DNA of 6,079 nucleotides from JBJFGR01 sp051892875 (GTDB lineage Bacteria > Pseudomonadota > Gammaproteobacteria > Enterobacterales > Succinivibrionaceae). Under the pieces are notes generated by a model. That model did not search any database. It had not been told where the DNA came from and was given only the letters and a program-made list of their open reading frames with translations. The DNA is taken from NCBI GenBank assembly GCA_051892875.1, contig JBJFGR010000141.1:1-6079 (forward strand), written 5' to 3'. The translations under genes and the position numbers were made by a program. Positions 1 to 6,079 of the stretch are shown here, piece by piece (the first letter of the stretch is position 1; every line of letters begins with the position of its first letter).

Positions 1-3000
1 AATGTACTCTGTAAATTTTGTTGAGCTTTATCTATCTGTTTAGAAGTACCACCATCTTTTCTTAATTGATTAAGCTGATTTTCTTTCTCAATTACCGCTG
101 CTAGAGAACTTTCAAGGTCTTTATATGCTTGTGATACATATTCAGATTGTTTCGACTCTTCTTGATTTGCTTTTTTCTGGATATCATTTCTTTGCTTAGT
201 AATATTAAGAATATTTTTTAGGCGTTCTTCTTCGGCATTAAAATTCTGCATTTCTTTACCGAATTCCACCATACCCGTACCACTTTTTAAATCAATTTCT
301 TTAATTTTATTTGAAATACTTAATAGATTTTCAACTTTCTTTTTTGCATCTTCCGTTGAAAATCCAAGTTTTTCAAAAGATAATTGATATTCTTCTACAA
401 TGTTACCAAGATTATCTTTCTTTTTCATTGCAGAAAATACTGGATCTAATGACGCTGAACTTTTAACATTTTGTTTAAAATCATTAATAATTTTATCTAA
501 TTTATTAAAAGCAGTTTCTACTTCATTTACATCATTAATATCTACTAAATCATCAATTGCAGATTTCGCATTTTTATATTCAGATAAATCTTTAAATGCA
601 CTATTAATTGAGCTAAGTTTCTTATTGTATCTAGATTTTACTTCTTCTAATTTATTGAGTTGTTTATCTTGTTCGTCTAAAGTTTTTGCATCAATAACTG
701 CGTTTTTTATAGATTGTTTATCTAATATTTCATTTTTGATTTTAGAATAATCATCTAAAAATTGACTATATTCAGATGCATATCTTTTGTCTGAAGCAAA
801 TAAATCTACTTGAGCTGACAATAACTCTAAATCTTTTTGTTTATCTGCAATAACTTTCTCTATTGCTTTTGAATCGTAATTGTCTCCATATTTACTTTGA
901 TTAGCTTTTAATTCAGATTGTAATTTTACAATCTCAGAAAATGTAGATTTAAATTCTTTCTTTAACGTTTCAAAATTTGTTATTAAAGGAGTTATTTTTT
1001 CAGTAATAATATTGCCATTTTCATCTAAACGCTGTAATGCAGAACCTATTTGTCCCTCTGCAGTTTTATAAGTAACAATCGCACCTGTATCTAAAGTTCC
1101 TACCTGTTTTAAAACTTTAAAATTTGCAAAATCAGAAAATTCTGAATTATCAGAATCACCATATTTATTATTAGTATTTTTATATTGTTTATATTTTTCT
1201 TGTGCAGATTGAACTTCCTGAATACTCTCAGCAGTTTCTCTGTATTCTTGCTGTAATTCATTCTGTTCATTAATTTTCTTTTGAGTATCATTGGTATCTA
1301 CAGATTTTTTAGCTTCTGCATTCTTAACTTCATGAATAGCTTCAACAGTTTCTTTATAAGCTTGCTGTTTCTTTTCTTCATTAGTAACAACGACACCAGT
1401 AGATTCAGTAGATACTTGTTCTTCTTGCTTTAAATCAGATATAATATCTTGATTAGTATCTTGATTACTAAATTTAGCACTCTTAATTTTAGGTGATGAT
1501 GCTTTATATTTTCGATTAGTTTCTTGTCCATCGAAAGTATCAGAAGTATTATTAATTTTCTCTTGATTCTCAATTACCTCTTGCTGTACTGAAGCAAGGC
1601 CAATATATTCGTCTTTAACTTGATTAAGATAAACATACCATCTGCCATTATCAAGTTGCTCTACACCATAAGAGTATGTTCCAGGGGCACTACCCTCAGC
1701 ATTAGTTTGACTATAAACTCCATTTTTAATACTTTCTAAAATACTTTCTTTCCAGCCATTTAATTCATCAATTCCTAAATTATCGAATTGATTTCCAAGT
1801 GTGTCAAAAAATCGGTTAATAGCAGTGCTTGCATTTTTACACTGAACCTCTCCATCAATCGCAACTTTCTCTGTTTCATTTATAAAATGAACATAATTAG
1901 TTCCAATTTTTTCAGAATTAAAACCACCAGTACTATCTGATATATAATTATCATATGCATCAAGTCCATCAAAATACTTGAGTTTCATTCCTTTTTTCTG
2001 TGATGTATATTTTTTAGTGGTCTGATCATTTGAAATAGTAGACTTTTGATTTTCAACATTTTTTAAATAATCGAATAGATTAATTTGACCCTCAATAGCT
2101 TGATTTGTTTCGGCAATCTCTTCACGAATACTTTCCTGTGAATTTTCAACTGCAAATGAAGCTTCTTTAACGCCATCAGTTTGTAATGCTAATTGCCCTG
2201 ATGTTTCTTCATTTAATGGAAGAGTAGATATAGTAGACTTATTTTTTATATTTAAAATATCTGCTTTATTTTCCTTTATATAGCTTAAAAGTCTATTGAT
2301 TCTTTCTAACTCTCTAAAATCTTCAGAAGCACCAAAACCACCCGAAAAAGTAAAACCGTTATAATCAATAATATCCCCTACAAGATCTCTTAATGTTCTT
2401 AATTTACCTGTCGCATTATCTATTATACTAAAATTTCCACCACCAAATATTGCATCTATTGAGTGTGTAAAATCACTTCCAGTGTCTTGTTCCCAACTAT
2501 TAAATATCCAAGATCTTAATTCGGATGCGTTTTTTGCACCACTACCTTGAACTCCACCATAAACATCGGATTGTTTTTGAATTAATTTCCACAATTTTTC
2601 TTGAAGCATAACAAATTTTTCTGCGTCAACGATTCCTTGATCATACATTGTAGATAATTCTTTATTAATTTTTGCTGCTTCATTTGCTATATCATCATAA
2701 TGGATATCTTTAATTGATGAATTTTTAGAAATACGATTTATCATTTCTTGAACTGGTTCTAGATTTTTCTTTAATGAAGTTGCTCTATTTTCTAAAATTT
2801 CTAATGCATTTCCATCATTTTTTAAAATATCAGCAATAGAAGAATTCAATTCTGTTTTATTACTTACCAATGAATCTTGTTTCGCTTTTTCCCATTCTTC
2901 ATCAGAAAATAAATATCCATGTTTGTCATATATTCTATTACCATCATATGGAGTTTTATTTAAATTTCTAACTTTATAATCCAAATTTTCAAATGAAGTC

Positions 3001-6000
3001 AATATTTCATTGATCTTTTGACGCATATACTCAAATAGATCAATCTGACCTTCAATAGCTTGATTAGTTTCAGTAACTTCTTGTTGAATACTATTTTGAG
3101 CGTTTTCTACCGCATTAGATGCTTCTTTTACACCATCAATCTGAAATGCTAATTGTCCAGATGATTCCTTATTTAGTGGAAGAGTATATGTGGCGGTTTT
3201 ACTAAGTTTTTTAAAATCTTTACCTAAAGTGCTATTAAACTCACTAAGTACCTGCTTAGCTTCTTTTTCATAATCACTATCTAAATTACCAGAAGATAAT
3301 AATTCATTCATTGAAGATTCTAACTCTTTTGCAATGTCTTGACCAATATCTTTAAATGTAGATAAAGCGTATTCTCTAATCTCATCAAATTTCTTTAAGA
3401 ACTCTGAATTTTGAAATGCGTCATCTCCGTATTCATTAAATAAATCTTGAATCTTAAACATTGCATCAGCTAATAGCTGAGCTTTATCTTCAGCAATACC
3501 ATAATTATTTATCAATTCATCTAGATAATCATTTTTATCACCTGTTATTTCAAGATCTTCTCCACTTAATAAATTACTAATTGAAGTTTTAAACATGCCA
3601 ACAGTTTCAGACTTCATTTCTAAAGTATCAAGATCTTCTTCTAATTTCATGGCTGCAAGATGAGCATCTGTAAAAGAATACGAAATAGATTCAATATTCT
3701 TAAAATTATCATTTTTTAAGTATGCTAATCCTTCCATACTATCAATGATAATTTGTTTACCATCTTTTAGTGTAACAATAAATGATTTATATTTTTCTCT
3801 GAACTCTTCAAAATATTGTTCTGATTCTTCATATTTATCAACAATATTTTGTTGTGATTCTGTTAAATCGTTATAATCTTGATCTCCAAGTTCTTTATTA
3901 TTATATAAATTTAATTGTCTTGTGGATAACGCAAATTCTTCTGTTTCTCTCTGAATTTCATAAAGTAATTCTAGTCTTTCTTCTAAATCAGAATTATTTG
4001 ATGAACCTTCGCCAAGTGGAAGAGTAGCAGAGCTACTTTTTTTATCTTCTTCATTGACTTTACGAGCCAAATCTAATTCTTCTTGTCTAGCTTGATTTAA
4101 TTTTGATTGTTCTGCATACAAAGCTTCTTTATGAGCCATGCTTTCTTGGTAAGATTTATCATTTTCTTCTCTTTCTTTTTGAAGTGCTTTATATTCTTCA
4201 TCATTTTCTAATGAAACATAATTTTGTTCCATTACTTTTTCTTTAGAGATACTCTGCATAATACCATTAACATAACTCATTACTTCTGTAAGATTTTTCT
4301 TTGCTTCTTTACCTGAATATTTTACTTTATTACCATTTGCATCTTTTCCATTAACCATTTCTGTAAGCCAACGCATACTATTAAAATTATTAATGAAATC
4401 ATCTGTATCTTTATAATTGGAAAGATATTCAGCAGCACCATATTTAGCAAAGAAACTATTTAACATCTCTAAGACTTGATTATAAATTACTTTCATATCA
4501 GTTTTCTTAATAGAATCTTGCTGATATGCTTCCGATCCCTTAATAGATTGTCCTATGGATTGAGTTGTTAATATTTTATCTTTGTCATAAATAGCATAAT
4601 CTTTTTGTAAATCATCTTCATATTTCTTTCTTTTCTCCATGTATGCTGACATTTTATCATTCCAATCATCCATGGCTTGTGAAATATTTTGATAATTTGC
4701 TTTCTCTTTTTCAAGCTCTTCATTTACCTGTTCTAAAGTACGAACTTGTTCTTTAGGTTCTGACTCTTCTTGTACAGGTTGAGTGACTGATTGTCCACTT
4801 ACTGTACCACCAACACCTAACTTTGCAGACCGTTCTTTTTCATCATTTAACTTTTCTAATGCCTCAGCAGATGCCAGCATACTTTGAGCATCATCATCAT
4901 ATGAAGCAGTAAAATTAGAAACATCCGTTCCTATTTTTTCGGCACGTTCAAGTTCATCATTTAATTTTCTTCTTGCTTCTGTGACTTTGTTAATATCTTC
5001 AACATCAACATTAGAAACACCAGCCATATCACCAGTAGAAGATGAACCTTGAGTAGCATTTTGAGTGACTTTTTGATTTTCTTCTATTGCAGTATTAAGA
5101 CCTAAAATTGCATTCTTTAAACTCTCTAATTCTGGCTTCTCTGCAATAAGTTTATCGTAATATTCGAATCCGCCCTTTAATGCACCATCAATATCTTTAT
5201 CTTTACTACTTTTATTATAACGTATTGTATCACCAGCATTTTTTAGTAAATTCGTAATTTCTCCGACATATTGATATTCGAGCGCAGTTGCTGCACCAGA
5301 TGATATAGTTGGACTCCATCCTATTTTATTTCTTAAAGCATCATTTTTACTTTTAGTTAATTCATTAAATTTAGAATAAACACTAGACTGTCCTTCTTTT
5401 TTCGGATTACTTTTACTTCCTGTTAATGAAGAAAGTATTTTCTTATTTTCATCAACATATGTCTCTGCTTTTTTTAATTCTTCATTAATAGCTTGTGCTT
5501 GTTTAACCGCATCCTGAGCTTGTTTTGCATCATTTTTGGCTTGTTCAAGGAATGGTTTGATAAAATCTGTCATCTCACCAAAACCAGTAGATCCTTCAGA
5601 TATCCGTTTTCCAATATCTATAAATTTATCAATTGCCTTACTTAAGTTTTCTGCCTCTTCCTCAAATGCACCTAATACACCACCTTTTTTTAATTCGGTG
5701 GCAAAATTACCCATACTTTTAAATACTTTTGAGAAATCAACATCTTTATATTCAGTTTGCCCAATTTCTTTAGTATATTCAGATATCTGTTTCGCAATAT
5801 TAACCATGTCTGAACCAGCTTGTAATAATTCTCTATTTTTATCTAAATTAGAGTAATCACCATTTAATTCTGTTTTTTTAGAACTGAATTTATCACGAGC
5901 TTTTATATAAGCATCGTATAATTCTTCACGACGCTTTATCATTTCTAATTGTTGCTCAGTAAAATCAGCTTCATTTTTCTCAATACTTTTAAAGTATTCT

Positions 6001-6079
6001 TTGTATGATTTATCTACAGCTGACTTATCAAAACTTAATACATCTGGAGTAAATAAATTATCACTTAATTTAGAAGAAT
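1..6079 (-). CDS. Giant coiled-coil-rich structural protein, internal fragment; candidate phage tail tape-measure protein
   Basis: One minus-strand frame is open from 6077 down to 3 (2025 codons, no stop) and runs off both edges, so neither start nor stop is visible. The product is hydrophilic and rich in Lys, Glu, Asp, Asn, Ser and Gln, with one Cys noticed, about nine Trp and no hydrophobic segment long enough to cross a membrane. Helical and coiled-coil blocks alternate with Ser/Thr/Gly/Gln-rich linkers. It carries a 56-residue repeat (residues 965-1020 and 1285-1340), three TLPL tags and two short repeats with 38-residue spacing. No nuclease, polymerase, peptidase or P-loop ATPase motif was recognised. 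Length, helical content, repeats and the charged C-terminal coiled coil fit a tail tape-measure protein, which sets tail length inside the phage tail tube. If so, its usual hydrophobic segment must lie outside the window. Alternatives are another giant virion protein or a bacterial surface or cytoskeletal coiled-coil protein. The reading frame is near certain; the function is tentative. Confidence 0.9.
3..985 (-). other. Long coiled-coil region running off the left edge (residues about 1698-2025)
   Basis: Continuous Lys/Glu/Ser/Leu/Ile-rich sequence with coiled-coil spacing: EIVKLQSELKANQSKYGDNY, KVIADKQKDLELLSAQVDLF, DEQDKQLNKLEEVKSRYNKK, KANQEESKQSEYVSQAYKDL and AVIEKENQLNQLRKDGGTSK. Short Gly or Asp turns separate the helices. 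The reading frame stays open to position 3, so the protein continues downstream. Long charged coiled coils of this kind are typical of tape-measure proteins but not specific to them. Confidence 0.6.
990..1130 (-). other. Beta-hairpin-like insert (residues about 1650-1696)
   Basis: The coiled coil is interrupted by VLKQVGTLDTGAIVTYKTAE followed by GQIGSALQRLDENGNIITEK. Alternating hydrophobic and polar residues with DENGN- and AEGQ-type turns suggest one or two beta-hairpins. It then returns to helix (TPLITNFETLKKEFKSTFSE). I do not assign a family. Confidence 0.4.
1212..1253 (-). repeat. Helical repeat, copy 2 (QQEYRETAESIQEV)
   Basis: Residues 1609-1622, the second copy of the unit at 1571-1584. 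It continues as a charged helix (QSAQEKYKQYKNTNNKYG). The 38-residue spacing equals that of the unrelated repeat near residues 371-421. Confidence 0.65.
1326..1367 (-). repeat. Helical repeat, copy 1 (QQAYKETVEAIHEV)
   Basis: Residues 1571-1584 recur 38 residues later as QQEYRETAESIQEV (9 of 14 identical). The underlying DNA aligns without gaps at 114 bp spacing. The unit is an amphipathic helix in a coiled-coil context. Confidence 0.65.
1368..1604 (-). other. Low-complexity polar linker (residues about 1492-1570)
   Basis: After VQQEVIENQEKINN the sequence becomes Ser/Thr/Asn/Gln/Lys-rich (TSDTFDGQETNRKYKASSPK, then SNQDTNQDIISDLKQEEQ and STESTGVVVTNEEKK). It lacks heptad order and is likely disordered. 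It joins the aromatic island to the C-terminal coiled-coil region. Confidence 0.5.
1605..1995 (-). other. Trp/Tyr-containing globular island (residues about 1362-1490)
   Basis: Aromatic and Gly content rises here: LKYFDGLDAYDNYISDSTGG, GTNYVHFINETEKVAIDGEV, then a helix (ASTAINRFFDTLGNQFDNLG). The sequence GTYSYGVEQLDNGRWYVYLN follows and looks like a beta-hairpin. It contains the only Cys I noticed in the visible protein (near 1838). It is probably a folded alpha/beta domain on an otherwise rod-like protein. No family recognised. Confidence 0.45.
2058..2225 (-). repeat. 56-residue protein repeat, copy B
   Basis: Residues 1285-1340 begin TLPLNEETSGQLALQTDGVK and end TNQAIEGQINLFDYLKN, colinear with copy A and 40 of 56 identical. 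On the + strand the shared DNA includes atcaatagct-like and gcttcttt blocks in the same codon register. A Lys/Asn/Ser/Thr-rich stretch precedes it and a Ser/Thr/Lys-rich linker (STISNDQTTKKYTSQKKG) follows. Confidence 0.85.
2226..3017 (-). other. Module 2 body between the two 56-residue repeats (residues 1021-1284)
   Basis: This block is more mixed in composition than the flanking coiled coils. It holds a Tyr/Asp-rich patch (YDGNRIYDKHGYLFSDEEW, near 2900-2955), helices (ENRATSLKKNLEPVQEM), the Gly/Phe-rich island listed separately, and a closing helix (ELERINRLLSYIKENKADIL). It is not obviously homologous to the region after copy B, so only the 56-residue header was duplicated or kept. Function unknown. 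Confidence 0.45.
2316..2570 (-). other. Gly/Phe/Trp-rich globular island (residues 1170-1254)
   Basis: The segment contains VYGGVQGSGAKNASELRSW, NSWEQDTGSDFTHSIDAIFG, FGGGNFSIIDN and FTFSGGFGASEDF. Clustered Gly with aromatic residues is unlike the rest of this charged protein and suggests a compact folded domain with tight turns. The GSGAK stretch is not a proper P-loop. I recognise no family. Confidence 0.4.
3018..3185 (-). repeat. 56-residue protein repeat, copy A
   Basis: Residues 965-1020 begin TLPLNKESSGQLAFQIDGVK, continue through a helical part with KEASNAVENAQNSIQQEV, and end with TNQAIEGQIDLFEYMRQ. Copy B, exactly 960 bp (320 codons) further along the gene, is identical at 40 of 56 residues with no gap. 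Most changes are conservative (D/N, E/D, M/L, R/K, V/I). Many synonymous differences show the duplication is old, and the conserved ends (TLPL, SGQLA, EGQIxLF) suggest selection. It probably forms a beta or extended entry, a helix and a short exit motif. Confidence 0.85.
3186..4001 (-). other. Module 1 body: helical segment (residues 693-964)
   Basis: This block between the first and second TLPL tags starts as a charged coiled coil (LEERLELLYEIQRETEEF). It then has a beta-hairpin-like patch near residue 770 (SFIVTLKDGKQIIIDSMEG, about 3735-3795). It returns to acidic helices, including GIAEDKAQLLADAMFKIQDL near 3460-3520, and ends in a Gly/Lys/Ser/Thr turn before the repeat. No motif identifies a function. 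Confidence 0.45.
4002..4025 (-). repeat. TLPL module tag, divergent copy 1 (TLPLGEGS)
   Basis: Residues 685-692 read TLPLGEGS (the next residue is also Ser), flanked by Ser-rich sequence. The tag matches the first nine positions of the 56-residue repeat found at residues 965 and 1285 (TLPLN-K/E-E-S/T-S), but the rest of the repeat is absent. Spacing to the next tag is 280 residues. This marks either the start of a module or a short recognition motif kept after the rest diverged. Confidence 0.55.
4035..4245 (-). other. Strongly charged coiled coil (residues about 612-681)
   Basis: An almost continuous Glu/Lys/Gln-rich helix containing NDEEYKALQKEREENDKSY and KLNQARQEELDLARKVNEED, with no Pro or Gly. 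Hydrophobic residues are spaced as in a coiled coil. It ends in a Ser run (KKSSSA) just before the first TLPL tag. Confidence 0.6.
4246..4742 (-). other. Helical region with a possible small folded domain (residues 446-611)
   Basis: A coiled coil (RTLEQVNEELEKEKANYQN, then AMDDWNDKMSAYMEKRKKYEDD) leads into a segment of more mixed composition. That segment contains MLNSFFAKYGAAEYLSNYKD and NNFNSMRWLTEMVNGKDANG, at about residues 530-580. Its clustered aromatic and aliphatic residues suggest a small folded helical bundle rather than a bare coiled coil. I recognise no named domain. Confidence 0.4.
4743..4820 (-). other. Flexible Gly/Ser/Gln/Pro/Glu linker (residues 420-445)
   Basis: This stretch begins GVGGTVSGQSVTQPVQEE and continues with SEPKEQ. 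It lacks heptad spacing and contains Pro and Gly, so it should be extended or disordered. It separates the charged helical region upstream from a Glu/Lys-rich coiled coil beginning RTLEQVNEELEKEKANYQN. It is probably a hinge between modules of the giant protein. Confidence 0.55.
4815..4853 (-). repeat. Short protein repeat, copy 2 (KLNDEKERSAKLG)
   Basis: Residues 409-421 form the second copy of the unit at 371-383. It runs straight into a Gly/Ser/Thr/Gln linker (GVGGTVSGQS). The acidic stretch SYDDDAQ lies between the two copies. Confidence 0.6.
4860..6077 (-). other. N-terminal-most visible segment: charged helical region (residues 1-406)
   Basis: This part of the giant protein is dominated by Lys/Glu/Asp/Ser with regularly spaced Leu, Ile and Phe, as expected for amphipathic helices. 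Examples are EEAENLSKAIDKF near residue 135 and an Ala/Gln/Lys stretch (KNDAKQAQDAVKQAQA) near residue 180. A less helical patch containing GWSPTISSGAATALEYQY lies near 5270-5335. Two apparent breaks interrupt it: a short turn rich in Gly, Ser and Pro near 5380-5420, and a Thr/Gln/Ser/Gly linker (TQGSSSTGDMAG) near 5020-5065. No catalytic motif is visible. It probably acts as a rod-like spacer or scaffold segment. Confidence 0.5.
4929..4967 (-). repeat. Short protein repeat, copy 1 (KLNDELERAEKIG)
   Basis: Residues 371-383 read KLNDELERAEKIG and recur 38 residues later as KLNDEKERSAKLG (9 of 13 identical). Both are heptad-like charged helices. The DNA copies share catcattta in the same codon register, at 114 bp spacing. 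This looks like a small internal duplication within a coiled coil. Confidence 0.6.

Noticed and set aside
400..750. A 116-codon + strand open frame with a start
   Set aside because: It lies antisense to the open 2025-codon minus frame. Its Leu/Ser/Phe-rich product is what the reverse complement of Glu/Lys/Asp-rich codons gives, and it shows no domain.
1109..1291. A 60-codon minus-strand open frame
   Set aside because: It is on the same strand but out of frame with the giant gene and wholly inside it. Its Lys/Asn/Ile-rich product is a typical AT-rich frame-shifted shadow.
2520..2575. Possible P-loop (GGVQGSGAKN) suggesting an SMC- or Rad50-like ATPase
   Set aside because: The spacing does not fit GxxxxGK[ST] and there is no Ser/Thr after the Lys. 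No Walker B or ABC signature was seen either, so the coiled coils are not evidence for an SMC protein.
2058..3185. Direct DNA repeats as attachment sites or mobile-element ends
   Set aside because: The repeats stay in codon register, diverge mainly by conservative or synonymous changes, and the frame stays open between them. This is a protein-level duplication.
5536..5856. A 106-codon + strand open frame
   Set aside because: It is antisense within the giant gene, in the same relative register as the other + strand shadow, with Ser/Leu/Ile/Pro-rich translation and no recognisable motif.
1..6079. Promoter-like TATAAT or TTGACA matches and A/T-rich runs on both strands
   Set aside because: They are expected by chance in coding DNA at about 30% G+C, and no gene boundary lies in the window for them to serve.
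1..6079. Stop-codon reassignment, as found in some gut phages
   Set aside because: No in-frame TAA, TAG or TGA occurs in the 2025 codons and Trp uses TGG throughout, so nothing here requires an alternative code.

Overview
The whole window lies inside one very large protein-coding gene on the minus strand. In the frame whose codons end at + coordinate 3 and begin at 6077, there is no stop across 2025 consecutive codons, and neither the true start nor the stop falls in the window. There is no intergenic space, RNA gene, insertion sequence or CRISPR array. Shorter open frames elsewhere in the window are antisense or out-of-frame shadows of this gene. Residue numbers below count from the first complete codon (6075..6077 = residue 1), not from the true N-terminus.

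The DNA is strongly AT-rich (about 30% G+C by eye), with Leu mostly TTA and Lys mostly AAA. No in-frame TAA, TAG or TGA occurs, so there is no sign of stop-codon reassignment here. The protein is very hydrophilic (Lys/Glu/Asp/Asn/Ser/Gln-rich). I noticed one Cys and about nine Trp, and no membrane-spanning stretch. Most of it reads as long alpha-helical or coiled-coil segments broken by Ser/Thr/Gly/Gln-rich linkers and a few more globular islands. This best fits a giant structural protein of a tailed phage or prophage, most likely a tail tape-measure protein, from an AT-rich host such as a gut Bacillota or its phage. Both the family and the host are inferences: no diagnostic enzyme domain is visible and no neighbouring phage gene is in view.

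Reading N- to C-terminal (right to left on the + strand), residues 1-405 are helical and charged. A small repeat with a 38-residue spacing and a Gly/Ser/Gln/Pro linker follow (about 371-445), then helical blocks (445-682). Next come modules opened by a conserved TLPL tag at residues 685, 965 and 1285. The last two tags begin a 56-residue repeat, 40/56 identical, placed exactly 960 bp apart. Globular islands follow at about 1170-1254 (Gly/Phe-rich) and 1362-1490 (Trp/Tyr-rich). A second repeat with a 38-residue spacing lies at 1571-1622, and a long coiled-coil tail runs off the left edge. The main interest is the modular, internally duplicated architecture of this giant protein and its recurring TLPL...GQL...EGQIxLF signature.
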